A stretch of 64,000 nucleotides of DNA. Source: Campylobacter gracilis. Lineage in GTDB: Bacteria > Campylobacterota > Campylobacteria > Campylobacterales > Campylobacteraceae. The notes under the pieces are model-generated. The model searched no databases. It saw only the letters and a program-made list of their open reading frames with translations, and had not been told where the DNA came from. Below, in pieces: positions 1 through 10,796 of this stretch (positions within the stretch are counted from its first letter, which is position 1; every line of letters starts with the position of its first letter). Location: assembly GCF_018374135.1 (NCBI RefSeq), contig NZ_JAHAFS010000005.1, positions 62,001 to 126,000 on the forward strand, given 5' to 3'. Both the position numbers and the translations under genes were made by a program.

Positions 1-705
1 CGCGCTTAAATTTAAAGCTCCGCGAACCAAACCGTAAACGATATAAACCAAAGTGAGCACCGCCGGAAATTCCAGCCTGAAAAGATATAAAAGCGAGAAA
101 AATACGACGATTAGAAGCACTAAAATTTTAATCGCGTTGGGGCGCTTTAGGCTGATCTTTTTAAAGCTCGGAAAGCGTATGTTGCTTACCATCAAAAACG
201 ATAGCGCCGCCATTGCGATGATCAAAAATACGCCAAATCCTTTGGAGAGCTCATATTTTAGATAAATTCCGATCCAAAACGCCATCGTAATCGCTGCCGT
301 AGGAATCGGCAGCCCGATAAAAACACTAGGCTCATAGGTGCCCGTAGTTACGTTAAATCGTGCCAGTCTAATCGCGCCGAAAACCACGTAAAGTGCTGCT
401 ACGAGCGAGCCGACCTTACCGTAATCGTGCCCGACCGCGCAATAAAATAGTAGCGCCGGCGCGACGCCGAAAGCAACGATATCTGCAAGGCTATCGAACT
501 CCACGCCGAATTTCGATGTCGCATGCGTTAGCCTCGCCACGCGGCCGTCAAGCCCGTCGCAGATCAAGGATAAAATGATATAAAAGATCGCGGCGCTAAA
601 GTTGCCTTTGATCGTAGAAATTATGCTGATAACCGCTAAAAATACGCTTGCCGCCGTGAAAAGATTCGGCAATATGTAGATTAATTTTCCCTTTTCCTCT
701 TCCAT
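1..705 (-). CDS. pssA: CDP-diacylglycerol--serine O-phosphatidyltransferase (partial, C-terminus beyond window)
   Basis: Membrane enzyme that makes phosphatidylserine from CDP-diacylglycerol and serine, the precursor of phosphatidylethanolamine. Translating the minus strand from the ATG at 705 gives MEEEKGKLIYILPNLFTAAS and then hydrophobic segments. The CDP-alcohol phosphotransferase signature is intact: DGLDGRVAR, eight residues, G, three residues, D, three residues, D (GVEFDSLAD), around residues 50-75. The frame stays open to base 1, giving 235 codons, so the last part of a protein of about 240-250 residues is missing. It lies downstream of ftsH, as pssA does near ftsH in C. jejuni. Family assignment is secure; the true C-terminus is not visible. 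Confidence 0.93.
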   Translation of the reverse strand, partial: MEEEKGKLIYILPNLFTAASVFLAVISIISTIKGNFSAAIFYIILSLICDGLDGRVARLTHATSKFGVEFDSLADIVAFGVAPALLFYCAVGHDYGKVGSLVAALYVVFGAIRLARFNVTTGTYEPSVFIGLPIPTAAITMAFWIGIYLKYELSKGFGVFLIIAMAALSFLMVSNIRFPSFKKISLKRPNAIKILVLLIVVFFSLLYLFRLEFPAVLTLVYIVYGLVRGALNLSA

Positions 706-833
706 CTCTTACTCTTTAAATTTTATTTTCGCACCGCTTTTTGTTCGGTGCCGCGGATCGCGCATAAAGCATTTTAGTGCGATCGCCTTAAAATTTAGCC
801 CTAAGCTCTTGCTCTGCGCGCGAGGCTTTAAAT

Positions 834-2783
834 TTAAGCCTCGCTCTTTGCGCTTTCGATATCGTCGTTAGCGCCTAAATTTCGCACCAGACGGGTAGGC
901 ATGCCGTTATCTTTTTCAAATTTAGAGATGATCTCTACGATCTGCTCGCCAGAGACCGTCTCCTTCTCATACAGCGCCTTCACCATCTCCTCGATCGCCG
1001 GAGCATAGGTCCTTAGCGTCTCTTTTACCGCCGCATAGCGTTCATCCAGCGTCTTGCGGACATATTCGTCGATCTTAACCGCCGTTACCTCGCTGTAATC
1101 CTTGATACTCTGTCCGCCGTTTAGGAAGGAATACTGCTGTTTTTCGAGCACCGCAAGCCCGAGCGCATCGGTCATTCCGACCTGAGTAGCCATAAATTTA
1201 AGCATATCGGTAGCGCGCTGCAAATCGTTGCCCGCTCCGTCGGTGATCTCGCCTAAAAATACATCCTCCGCCGCGCGCCCCGCCAAAAACGTATCGATCT
1301 CGGCAAAAATTTCATGGCGCTGGTGCAGATATCTATTTTCAAATGGAGAATTTAGCGTATATCCCGCGGCGCTCAATCCGCGCGGCACGATAGTTACTTT
1401 AGATACCGGCATCGCGCCTTTAGTAAGCTCGGCGATGAGCGCATGACCGCTTTCGTGGTAGGCGACGATCCGCTTTTCGATCGGGCTTACGCGGCGCGAT
1501 TTTTTAGCCAGTCCAATACCGACGCGTTCGATCGCTTCGAGCAGGTCTTTTTGCTCGACCTCCGCCTTTGCCTCGCGACCCGCTAAAAGCGCGGCTTCGT
1601 TGATAATATTTGCAAGATCTGCTCCCGCAAAACCTACGGTAAGGCGCGCGATCTCTTCGATATCGATATCGCGAGCGAATTTAACGTCGCGCATATGCAC
1701 CTTTAAAATCGCCATTCTGCCGTCAAAATCAGGTCTATCGACCAAAACCTGCCTATCGAATCTGCCCGGACGCAAAAGCGCCGCATCCAGCGTCTCCGGG
1801 CGGTTGGTAGCCGCAAGGACGATTACCGGGCTTGATTCCGAGCCGAAGCCGTCCATCTCAGCAAGCAGCTGATTTAGCGTCTGCTCGCGCTCGTCGTTGC
1901 CTCCGCCGATACCGCCTGCGGTTCTGCTTTTACCGATCGCGTCGATCTCATCGATAAAAACGATCGCCGGAGCCTGTTTTTTAGCGTTATCAAATAGATC
2001 GCGCACTCTGCTGGCGCCCACGCCTACGAACATCTCGATGAAACTCGAGCCCGATACCGAAAAAAACGGCACGTCCGCTTCACCCGCAACCGCTTTGGCT
2101 AGCAGCGTCTTGCCCGTACCTGGAGGCCCCACCAAAAGCACACCTTTTGGAATTTTAGCCCCGAGGCTAATGTATCGCTCCGGATTTTTTAAGAAATCTA
2201 CGATCTCTTTAACCTCCTCTTTTGCCTCTTCGACGCCCGCGACATCGCTAAATTTAACCTTCGGCTTTTCGGCGCTTACTAGGTTTTTAGAGCTTCCGAT
2301 GCCAAGCACGCCACCGCCCATATTACGCTGCATGCGGTTGGCTAAAAACATCCAAATTCCAAAGAAAATCACGAGCGGCAAGACCCAGCTAAAGAGCAGA
2401 TCGGTCAAAAAATTGCTCTCGTTATACGCGCCGTATGGAATTTTGCGCGATTCTAAAATTTGAACTAGCTCGGGATCATCCACGCGCTTAGCGGTGTAGA
2501 TTACATTGCCGACTTGCGCTTTAATCGTGGAGCTCCCGATAGAAACCATGCTTACTTGAGAGTTTTTGATCTGCGATTTTAGCTCGGAGTAAGTTACGTT
2601 TCTACTCTCGCCTGAAACGGAACCTAGCACTCCGCCGCTATCAAATCCACCGCTTGGCGATATCGCTTTAAACACGACTATCAAAATAAGCGCAAAAATT
2701 ATAAAAACGCCGATCGGATTTTTATTGAAAAAATTGTTTCCGCCGCCGTTTTGAGGGGGTTGATTATTTGGGTTGTTATTCAT
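834..2783 (-). CDS. ftsH: ATP-dependent zinc metalloprotease FtsH
   Basis: Membrane-anchored AAA+ protease that degrades misfolded membrane proteins and regulatory substrates. There are two N-terminal membrane segments (about residues 22-42 and 128-148) around a periplasmic loop. The AAA module has Walker A GPPGTGKT (219-226), Walker B VFIDEID (275-281) and the second region of homology (ATNRPE...RPGRFDR). The zinc site HESGH is at 443-447. Length 649 aa is normal. The N-terminus is Asn/Gln/Gly-rich (first 20 residues). The start ATG overlaps the prmA stop as ATGA and follows an AAGGAAAA ribosome site, implying translational coupling within the same operon. Confidence 0.98.
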   Translation of the reverse strand: MNNNPNNQPPQNGGGNNFFNKNPIGVFIIFALILIVVFKAISPSGGFDSGGVLGSVSGESRNVTYSELKSQIKNSQVSMVSIGSSTIKAQVGNVIYTAKRVDDPELVQILESRKIPYGAYNESNFLTDLLFSWVLPLVIFFGIWMFLANRMQRNMGGGVLGIGSSKNLVSAEKPKVKFSDVAGVEEAKEEVKEIVDFLKNPERYISLGAKIPKGVLLVGPPGTGKTLLAKAVAGEADVPFFSVSGSSFIEMFVGVGASRVRDLFDNAKKQAPAIVFIDEIDAIGKSRTAGGIGGGNDEREQTLNQLLAEMDGFGSESSPVIVLAATNRPETLDAALLRPGRFDRQVLVDRPDFDGRMAILKVHMRDVKFARDIDIEEIARLTVGFAGADLANIINEAALLAGREAKAEVEQKDLLEAIERVGIGLAKKSRRVSPIEKRIVAYHESGHALIAELTKGAMPVSKVTIVPRGLSAAGYTLNSPFENRYLHQRHEIFAEIDTFLAGRAAEDVFLGEITDGAGNDLQRATDMLKFMATQVGMTDALGLAVLEKQQYSFLNGGQSIKDYSEVTAVKIDEYVRKTLDERYAAVKETLRTYAPAIEEMVKALYEKETVSGEQIVEIISKFEKDNGMPTRLVRNLGANDDIESAKSEA

Positions 2784-3661
2784 ATTTTCCTTTCATAAAC
2801 GAAGCTAAGCCATTCGTTTTGCTTTTTCATCTGCACGAAATTCAAATCCGAAAAGGCCTGCTCAATCCTATCTTTATATTTTTCTAAAATTCCCGACAGC
2901 ACGAGCTTGCCGCCCGGTTTTAGCGCTTTTTTCAGATCCGCGCTTAGGATCAAAATCACGTCGGCGATTATATTTGCGACGACGAGATCAAACTGAGCGT
3001 CTTTGCAGAGCGCACGCCCGCTTAAACTAGAAGACGCCTGCTCACCCAAGTTTGAAACGCTGCCGAGCCAAATTTTATCAATCTGCACGCCGTTTTTCTC
3101 GGCGTTTTGCTGCGTAGCTGCCACCGCCTGCTCGTCGGTATCGCAGGCGCTTACCTTTGCGCCCAGTTTTTTCATCGCGATACTTAAAATTCCGCTGCCG
3201 CAGCCCACATCAAGCGCGCTCATGCCATCGCGAGCAAGCTCGCTAAGTAGCGCCAGGCACATATTGGTACTTTCGTGATGACCTGAACCAAACGCCAGCG
3301 CAGGATCGATCAGCAGATCGATTAGCGCGCGATCTTGCGATCTTTCGCACCAGCTCGGACGGATGTAAAATTTGCCGACCGCTACGGGCGTGACGCCTTT
3401 TTTATACTGCTCGATCCAATCGATATTAGGCTTTTTTGAAATTTCGATCTGCAGATCGGCGTCTAAATTGAGAGATCGCGCGAGCGCCTTTTTAAACTCT
3501 TCAAACGCAAATTTTAAATTTTGCAGATCCTCTGCGTCGCGGATTATGAAACGCTCGCCATCCTCCTCGACGCAGGTAACGCCGAGCTCAAACGCAAAGT
3601 TTTTAAAAAGTTCGCTTGCATTCGTGCTTTTTACGATCATCTCATAAAAAAAATCTTTCAT
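2780..3661 (-). CDS. prmA: Ribosomal protein L11 methyltransferase
   Basis: SAM-dependent methyltransferase that trimethylates ribosomal protein L11. The nucleotide-binding motif ALDVGCGSGILSIA and the later DLVVANI post-motif are both present, in the order expected for PrmA, with the FGSGHHESTNMCL segment just before the SAM domain. At 293 aa it is slightly longer than many relatives. A short Ser/Ala-rich stretch (GEQASSSLSGRALCKDAQ) sits between the GS strand and the DLVVANI motif and may be a small low-complexity insertion like those in neighbouring genes. It lies directly upstream of ftsH with a 4-base overlap, the same pairing as in C. jejuni. Confidence 0.95.
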   Translation of the reverse strand: MKDFFYEMIVKSTNASELFKNFAFELGVTCVEEDGERFIIRDAEDLQNLKFAFEEFKKALARSLNLDADLQIEISKKPNIDWIEQYKKGVTPVAVGKFYIRPSWCERSQDRALIDLLIDPALAFGSGHHESTNMCLALLSELARDGMSALDVGCGSGILSIAMKKLGAKVSACDTDEQAVAATQQNAEKNGVQIDKIWLGSVSNLGEQASSSLSGRALCKDAQFDLVVANIIADVILILSADLKKALKPGGKLVLSGILEKYKDRIEQAFSDLNFVQMKKQNEWLSFVYERKI

Positions 3662-3739
3662 CGCCTCACATCGCCTTTAAATTTTAAAATTTGCATATTA
3701 CTAAAATTTAGTTCAAACTTTGCTTACGCTCGGGCGTTT

Positions 3740-4447
3740 TTATAGAGCCTCAAACGCCTTTCTAAGATCGAGCGTACCCTCGTAATATGCCTTGCCGACG
3801 ATGAGCCCTGCGATGGAGCCTGCGTTTTTTAACGTGATTATGTCGTTCATATCTTTCACGCCGCCGCTTGCGATAGTATCGATGCCGCAAGCTTTCGCGA
3901 TAGAGCGGCTAAATTCTACGTTCACGCCGCTTAGCATCCCGTCGCGCGATATGTCGGTGCAGATGATCGCGCAAACGCCCGCGTCCGCGTAGTCTCGCGC
4001 CAGATCGGTCGCTTTTACGCGGCTTAGCTCCGCCCAGCCCTCGGTAGCTACGAGTCCGTCTTTTGCGTCTATGCCCACGACGATGCGGTAAAGCTTCGCC
4101 ATTTTCTTTACGAAATCTCTATTTTTAAGCGCCGCCGAGCCGAGGATAAATCTATCGACGCCCAAGCTCAAATACTCCTTTATGCGCACTTCGTCGCGGA
4201 TACCGCCGCCCACTTCGACGCGCAGGCGCGTGCTTTTTACGATCCGCTCGATCGCTTTGAAATTTACCGCCTCGCCCGCAAACGCACCGTCGAGATCAAC
4301 CAGATGCAGCCATTTAGCGCCGAGATCTTCAAATTTTTTGGCTAGCTCGCAGGGGTCTTTGGAATAAATTTTTGCGCTTTGCATCTCGCCCTTGCTAAGG
4401 CGCACGGCGCATCCTTGTTTCAGATCGATCGCAGGGAAAATTTCCAT
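3740..4447 (-). CDS. hisA: Phosphoribosylformimino-5-aminoimidazole carboxamide ribotide isomerase
   Basis: Fourth step of histidine biosynthesis: a TIM-barrel Amadori isomerase that opens the ribose of ProFAR. The N-terminal [16 protein letters not shown] carries the first catalytic Asp, and the second lies in [10 protein letters not shown]. Phosphate-binding Gly motifs GGGIRDE and SGGVKD are present. 235 aa is the usual size. The ATG at 4447 overlaps the hisH stop (TGATG); an in-frame GTG one codon upstream is the alternative start. Only hisA and hisH of the pathway are here, wedged between the pgl genes and prmA-ftsH, which is unusual placement and suggests co-transcription with glycosylation genes. 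Confidence 0.96.
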   Translation of the reverse strand: MEIFPAIDLKQGCAVRLSKGEMQSAKIYSKDPCELAKKFEDLGAKWLHLVDLDGAFAGEAVNFKAIERIVKSTRLRVEVGGGIRDEVRIKEYLSLGVDRFILGSAALKNRDFVKKMAKLYRIVVGIDAKDGLVATEGWAELSRVKATDLARDYADAGVCAIICTDISRDGMLSGVNVEFSRSIAKACGIDTIASGGVKDMNDIITLKNAGSIAGLIVGKAYYEGTLDLRKAFEAL

Positions 4448-5172
4448 CACAGCTCCGTAAAATTTTTAATGATTTTTATGCCGGCATCGTGGCTTTTTTC
4501 GGGATGCGGCTGAAAGGCAAATACGTTTTCGCGCCAGATCGCGCTTGCAAACTCATAGCCGTAAAACGTGCTCGCAAGCGTGATCTCGCGCTCGCAAAGG
4601 ACGTGATAGGAGTGCACGAAATACAGATACTCAAACTCGCCTAGGCCCGCATTTATCGGCGAGTGCTTGATAAAGTGCGCGCTGTTCCAGCCTACGTGCG
4701 GGATCTTTAGGCTTTCGGCGCAAGCGAAATTTTGCCCGCAGCGCTCGCCGGGCTCTGCCCCGTCTGGATTAAATTTCGCCCCGTCCGATCTAAATTTTAT
4801 ATTTTCGGACCCAGATTCCGCCCCCCGAATATTAAATTTCGTTTTGTCAAATTTTACGACGCGACCGGGTAAAATTCCAAGCCCGCTGCGCGCGCCGAAT
4901 TCCTCGCTTTGTTCGAACAGAAGCTGCATCCCTAGGCAGATGCCTAAAAAATATCTGCCGCTTGCGACGAACTCTTTAATCGCGGCGTCCATACCGCTTG
5001 CGCGAAGCCTGTTCATCGCCTCGCCGAATGCGCCCACGCCCGGAAGCAGAGCTTTATCGCAGCTCAAAAGCTCCTCCCCGCTGCGCGCAAGAGTAAATTT
5101 AGCGCCGCAGAAGCTAAGCGCATTCATCACGCTTTGGATATTGCCCGCGCCGTAATCCACGATACCGATCAA
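4447..5172 (-). CDS. hisH: Imidazole glycerol phosphate synthase, glutamine amidotransferase subunit
   Basis: Class I glutaminase that feeds ammonia to HisF in histidine synthesis. The nucleophile Cys79 lies in [11 protein letters not shown], and the His/Glu partners in FQPHPEKS near the C-terminus. It starts [11 protein letters not shown], typical of HisH. At 241 aa it is about 40 residues longer than usual. The excess is an insertion at about residues 108-154 (between LPGRVVKF and IPHVGWN), rich in Lys-Phe-Asn, Gly and Ser and read from AAATTT-rich DNA. The start overlaps the pglF stop by 4 bases. Family assignment is firm; whether the insertion affects docking on HisF is unknown. A PTM-type hisH paralogue (flagellin glycosylation) is a less likely alternative because hisA is adjacent. 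Confidence 0.92.
   Translation of the reverse strand: MIGIVDYGAGNIQSVMNALSFCGAKFTLARSGEELLSCDKALLPGVGAFGEAMNRLRASGMDAAIKEFVASGRYFLGICLGMQLLFEQSEEFGARSGLGILPGRVVKFDKTKFNIRGAESGSENIKFRSDGAKFNPDGAEPGERCGQNFACAESLKIPHVGWNSAHFIKHSPINAGLGEFEYLYFVHSYHVLCEREITLASTFYGYEFASAIWRENVFAFQPHPEKSHDAGIKIIKNFTEL
4711..4851 (-). repeat. In-frame low-complexity insertion in hisH
   Basis: Residues about 108-154 of HisH have no place in the family fold between the LPGRVVKF strand and IPHVGWN. They read as Lys/Phe/Asn/Gly/Ser-rich sequence ([22 protein letters not shown]) and are encoded by repeated AAATTT and GATCTAAATTT-like words. This is one of several such insertions in this window. Confidence 0.6.
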
Positions 5173-6973
5173 ACAGGCTCCTTCGCACCGTTCAATCGGT
5201 GCGAAAACTCGGGCACGATACGCTTTAGCTTATCCGCGACCTGCGCGTCCTCGCACTCCGAAAGCTCTTCAATCTGCGAGCTTAGCTCTTGCAGGTCGTA
5301 TTTTGCGGAGTGGGTTACGAATATGGATTGGTACTTCGTGCTCTTGTCGTTTTCGTCGATCAAAAGCTCTTCGTAAAGCTTCTCGCCTGGACGCAGACCT
5401 ACAAATTTAATGCCAAGCTCCTCCTTGCCGGCAAGCTGCAGCATTCGCTTGGCAAGATCGGCGATCTTTACGGGCTCGCCCATGTCCAGCACGAAAAGCT
5501 CGCCGCCCTGCGCGATGGAGGCTGCTTGAAGCACCAGCTGACACGCCTCGCTAACGAGCATAAAATATCTCGTAATCTCGGGGTGCGTAACGGTAAGCGG
5601 CTCGTTCGCTTCGATCTGGCGCTTAAATTTAGGGATGACGCTGCCGCTTGAGCCGAGCACGTTTCCAAAGCGCACCGCGACGATCTGTGTGTCGCTTGCC
5701 GCGTCGTTGGAATTTAGCGCATAAAGCTCGCAGATACGCTTCGTCGTGCCCATAATGTTCGTCGGTCGCACCGCCTTATCGGTCGAGATCAAAACGACCT
5801 TTTTCGCGCCGTATTTTTTAGATAGATCTATTACATTTTTTGTGCCGATGACATTGTTCTTGACCGCTAGATGCGGATTAAACTCGCATAGCGGCACGTG
5901 CTTATACGCCGCTGCGTGCACGACTACTTCGGGATGAAATTCTGCAAAAACCTCCTCCAGCTCATGGCGATAAACGACGTTTATCATCTTTAACTCGTTA
6001 CGCGCGTCCGCGCCCGTAGCTTCATTTATTGAGTAGAGATTAAACTCGCTGTGCTCGACCATGATAAGACGCTTTGCGCCGAATTTCAAGCATTGCTTAC
6101 AAATTTCGCTTCCTATCGTGCCGCCCGCGCCCGTTACCAGCACGATCTTGTCTTTGATAAAATTTTCGATCGCCTTAGTGTCGAGGTCTTTGGGTTTACG
6201 CGCGAGCAGATCCTCGATCGATACGTCGCGGATCTTTTTGCTCTCATCCTCCAAAAGCGAAAAGAGCTTGATATCCTTTAGCCCGTATGCAAAAAGCTCG
6301 TCGTAGAGCTGCTTTAGCTCGTCCGGATACAGCGCTAGCGCGATGATCGCGGTTTTAGCGCCGCTGTCTTTGATCATCTGCGGAATTTCGCTCTTGGCTC
6401 TGACGACGTAGTTTTCGCAATACGTTCCCACAAGCTCTGCTCGCCCGTCCACGACGCCCACGGGGTAGTAGTTGATATATTTTTGCCGCATCCCTTTTAG
6501 GACGTGAAAGGTCTTGCTCGTAGCGCCTACGACGATACAAGGCTCGTTATTCGTGATATTTTTCTTCTCACTTAGAAACATCCGCTTTGAAATTCTAATC
6601 CCACCGATTAAAATAAACGAGATCGCCGCGTCTATGATGATGACCGAGCGCGGGAATGGGTTAAAAATTTTACTCGCTAGAAAAAACAGGATCAAAAAGG
6701 TAAGCGCTGCCATCACGTGCGCATAAAAGAGCTTCCTCGCTTCGTATAGTCCAAAAAATCTCCACGGAACTAAATAGATCCGCAAAAACCAAAAGTAGAA
6801 AATTTTAATCGCCGTCAGGCTCGAGGCGCTAAGCAGCGCGCCTTTATAAAATTCGTTCGGTATATCTCCGCTAAATCGCAGCAAAAACGCTATATAAACG
6901 GAGAGGATCGAGATAAAAATATCTCCTAGCAAAAAAAACGCAAAGCGGCTAAATTTAGTGGGTTTTAACAGCA

Positions 6974-6974
<1 letters not shown>
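5169..6974 (-). CDS. pglF: UDP-GlcNAc 4,6-dehydratase (inverting/retaining, FlaA1-CapD family), PglF
   Basis: First step of UDP-N,N'-diacetylbacillosamine synthesis for the N-glycan: dehydration of UDP-GlcNAc to the 4-keto-6-deoxy sugar. There are four N-terminal hydrophobic segments (first ~130 residues), a first CoA-binding-like domain (CIVVGATSKTF), then the catalytic SDR domain with VLVTGAGGTIGSEICKQ and the catalytic STDKAVRPTNIMGTTKR segment (Thr-Asp-Lys in place of the usual Tyr). 601 aa matches C. jejuni PglF. The ATG at 6974 overlaps the pglE stop by one base and its own stop overlaps hisH by four, so the locus is translationally chained. Confidence 0.96.
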
Positions 6975-8773
<1,799 letters not shown>

Positions 8774-8787
<14 letters not shown>

Positions 8788-9379
8788 TAAATTTCTCCGT
8801 CGTTGCCATGCCCTCTTTATTCACGCCCTCTTTTGCAAGCACCTTTTTTATCGTTAAAAGCGCGATCTTAAGATCGAGCGCGAAGCTTAAATTTTGCGCA
8901 TAATACGTATCGAACTCAAATTTTTTCTCCCAGCTGATCGCGTTGCGACCGTTTACCTGCGCAAGCCCCGTGATGCCAGGGCGCACGCTGTGCCGCAGAC
9001 GCTGCTGCGGCGAATAAAGCGGTAAGTATTCGATCAGTAAAGGGCGCGGTCCGATGAAACTCATATCGCCCTTTAGCACGTTGAAAAGCTGCGGCAGCTC
9101 ATCCAGGCTTAGCGCGCGGATTTTTTTGCCGTAATCGTTCAGCCGCTCTTCGTCGGGCAGAAGCTCGCCGTCTGCGCCGCGCTCGTCGCTCATCGTTTTA
9201 AATTTGTAAATTTTAAAAATTTGCTCATCAAATCCCGGGCGAGATTGCGTAAAAATCGTGCTTTTGCTAATGTGTTTGCGGATCAAGAACCACGTAAGCG
9301 CCATCACGGGCGAAACTAAAATAATCAAAATCAAAGCCGCCGTAAAATCGAGCGCGCGTTTTAAAAAGCCCCTATACAT
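8774..9379 (-). CDS. pglC: Undecaprenyl phosphate N,N'-diacetylbacillosamine 1-phosphate transferase PglC
   Basis: Monotopic phosphoglycosyl transferase that starts the lipid-linked glycan by moving diNAcBac-1-P onto undecaprenyl phosphate. One N-terminal re-entrant hydrophobic helix ([20 protein letters not shown]), then the catalytic Asp-Glu pair in [19 protein letters not shown] and the GPRPLL and [14 protein letters not shown] motifs of the family. 201 aa equals C. jejuni PglC. It overlaps both pglA and pglD, consistent with one transcript. Confidence 0.96.
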
Positions 9380-10487
9380 CGATAAATTTCCTATAAACCT
9401 CTAAATATTTTTCCGTGACGATCTTTTCGTCGTAATTTGCAAGCACCATCTCGCGCCCGTTTCGTCCAAGCCTTTCGCAAAGCGCGGTATCGTCTAATAA
9501 AATTTCGATCTTTCGCGCAAGACCCTCCGCGTCGCGAGTGCGACAAATTAAGCCGTTGACGCCATCTTGCACCGCCTCGACGCAGCCGCTGCAATCGCTT
9601 ACCACGCAGGCTCGCGCCATGCTCATCGCCTCCAAAACCGTGCGCGGAAAGCCCTCCTTGTAGCTAGGCAGTACGAACATATACGCGCTTTTATACAACT
9701 GCCGAACCTGCTCGCTCCAAGGTATCCAGCGCACGAACGGGCTTTTTAAAAAGGCTTCGTCCGCGCTGCTTCGATTGCCCGCATATCCGCTGCCTACGAA
9801 GACGAAACTTGCGTCGGTGCGATCTTTTAAAAGCTCGGCCGCTTCGTAAAATTCCCTAATGCCCTTGTGCCAAAGCGCGCGCCCCATCATCAAAACGACT
9901 TTTCGCTCGCCAAGATCCGCCCCTTCGCATGCGTCTGGATCGAAGTAGCTCGCATCCACGCCAACGCTTTTGATGCGGTAAATTTTATCCTCGCGGCTCA
10001 AACCCTTGGCTAAAAAATAATCGGGGTCTGCGTCATTTACGAAGATGCAGCCGTCGCTAAGCGTCAAAGAGCGCTTGTAAAGCCGCTCGATCACGGCTCT
10101 AATCAGAAGCGATTTTAGGTCGCTATCTACGTAGAAGCTGCCGAGCCCCTCGACTAAATTTAACACGGTTTTGATGCCCGCCTTTTTCGCCGCGAAGGTG
10201 CCGAAGACGTTTGATTTATGCGCGGAGGTTTGAAGCATATCTAGGTTTAGATCGCGCAAAACGGCGGCCAGATCTTCGCTGTTTTTAAGCACTTTGAAAG
10301 GATTGATCGAGGCCTTGTCAAGCTCGTAGGTCGCGACGTGAAATTCGCTCGCTAGCTTTTGCGTATAATCGCCTGCGGGCGCAATGGCGTAAATTTCATG
10401 CCCGCGCTCTTTAAGAGCCCGCATTATCGGCGCGCGAAAGAAATACAGGCTCATGCTCTCGTGCGAAAGAAACCCTATGCGCGCCAC
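9372..10487 (-). CDS. pglA: PglA-type GT4 glycosyltransferase (first GalNAc transfer)
   Basis: GT4-family (GT-B fold) glycosyltransferase; in C. jejuni PglA adds alpha-1,3-GalNAc to undecaprenyl-PP-diNAcBac. The N-terminal [20 protein letters not shown] matches the PglA type, and the C-terminal nucleotide-binding region has the E-x7-E element in [22 protein letters not shown]. 371 aa is normal. The start is GTG at 10487 with GGAG about 8 bases upstream, lying inside the end of a short upstream ORF. The donor sugar is inferred from gene order and similarity, not proven. Confidence 0.92.
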   Translation of the reverse strand: MARIGFLSHESMSLYFFRAPIMRALKERGHEIYAIAPAGDYTQKLASEFHVATYELDKASINPFKVLKNSEDLAAVLRDLNLDMLQTSAHKSNVFGTFAAKKAGIKTVLNLVEGLGSFYVDSDLKSLLIRAVIERLYKRSLTLSDGCIFVNDADPDYFLAKGLSREDKIYRIKSVGVDASYFDPDACEGADLGERKVVLMMGRALWHKGIREFYEAAELLKDRTDASFVFVGSGYAGNRSSADEAFLKSPFVRWIPWSEQVRQLYKSAYMFVLPSYKEGFPRTVLEAMSMARACVVSDCSGCVEAVQDGVNGLICRTRDAEGLARKIEILLDDTALCERLGRNGREMVLANYDEKIVTEKYLEVYRKFIDV

Positions 10488-10738
10488 GGCTCACGCTCCG
10501 TTTTAAAATTTTGCGGCTTAAAATTTATATGATTTTGTGCGCGGCACGCAGAATTCTCGCCGTCTCGATTAAAATTTCGCGCGAAATTTTGCACTCTAGA
10601 ATTTTGCGAGAAATTTAGTGCTTTGAAATTTTGCACCATGAAATTTTGCACTTTGAAATTCGGCGCCGCAAAAAACCCCTGCTCTTTTTTAAAATTTACC
10701 GCCGATAAAAGCGCTCGTGACGTTTGAAAAAATTTCAT
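10475..10738 (-). CDS. Low-complexity short ORF between pglB and pglA (doubtful gene)
   Basis: An 87-codon frame with a good ribosome site (GGAGAG, 4 bases before the ATG) and a stop that overlaps the pglA start by 13 bases. The product has no recognisable domain. It is built from repeats of Phe-Lys/Ala/Val-x-Asn-Phe (QNFMVQNFKALNF, RVQNFARNF) encoded by repeating GAAATTTTGCAC-like units. It may be only a translated spacer that keeps ribosomes moving into pglA, or the same repeat material that is inserted in neighbouring proteins. No function is proposed. Confidence 0.35.
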   Translation of the reverse strand: MKFFQTSRALLSAVNFKKEQGFFAAPNFKVQNFMVQNFKALNFSQNSRVQNFARNFNRDGENSACRAQNHINFKPQNFKTEREPWRA

Positions 10739-10796
10739 TCGCTCTCCTTTAAACTTAGCCTAAATTTAATCTCAAATCCACGCACGGCGGCAAAAT

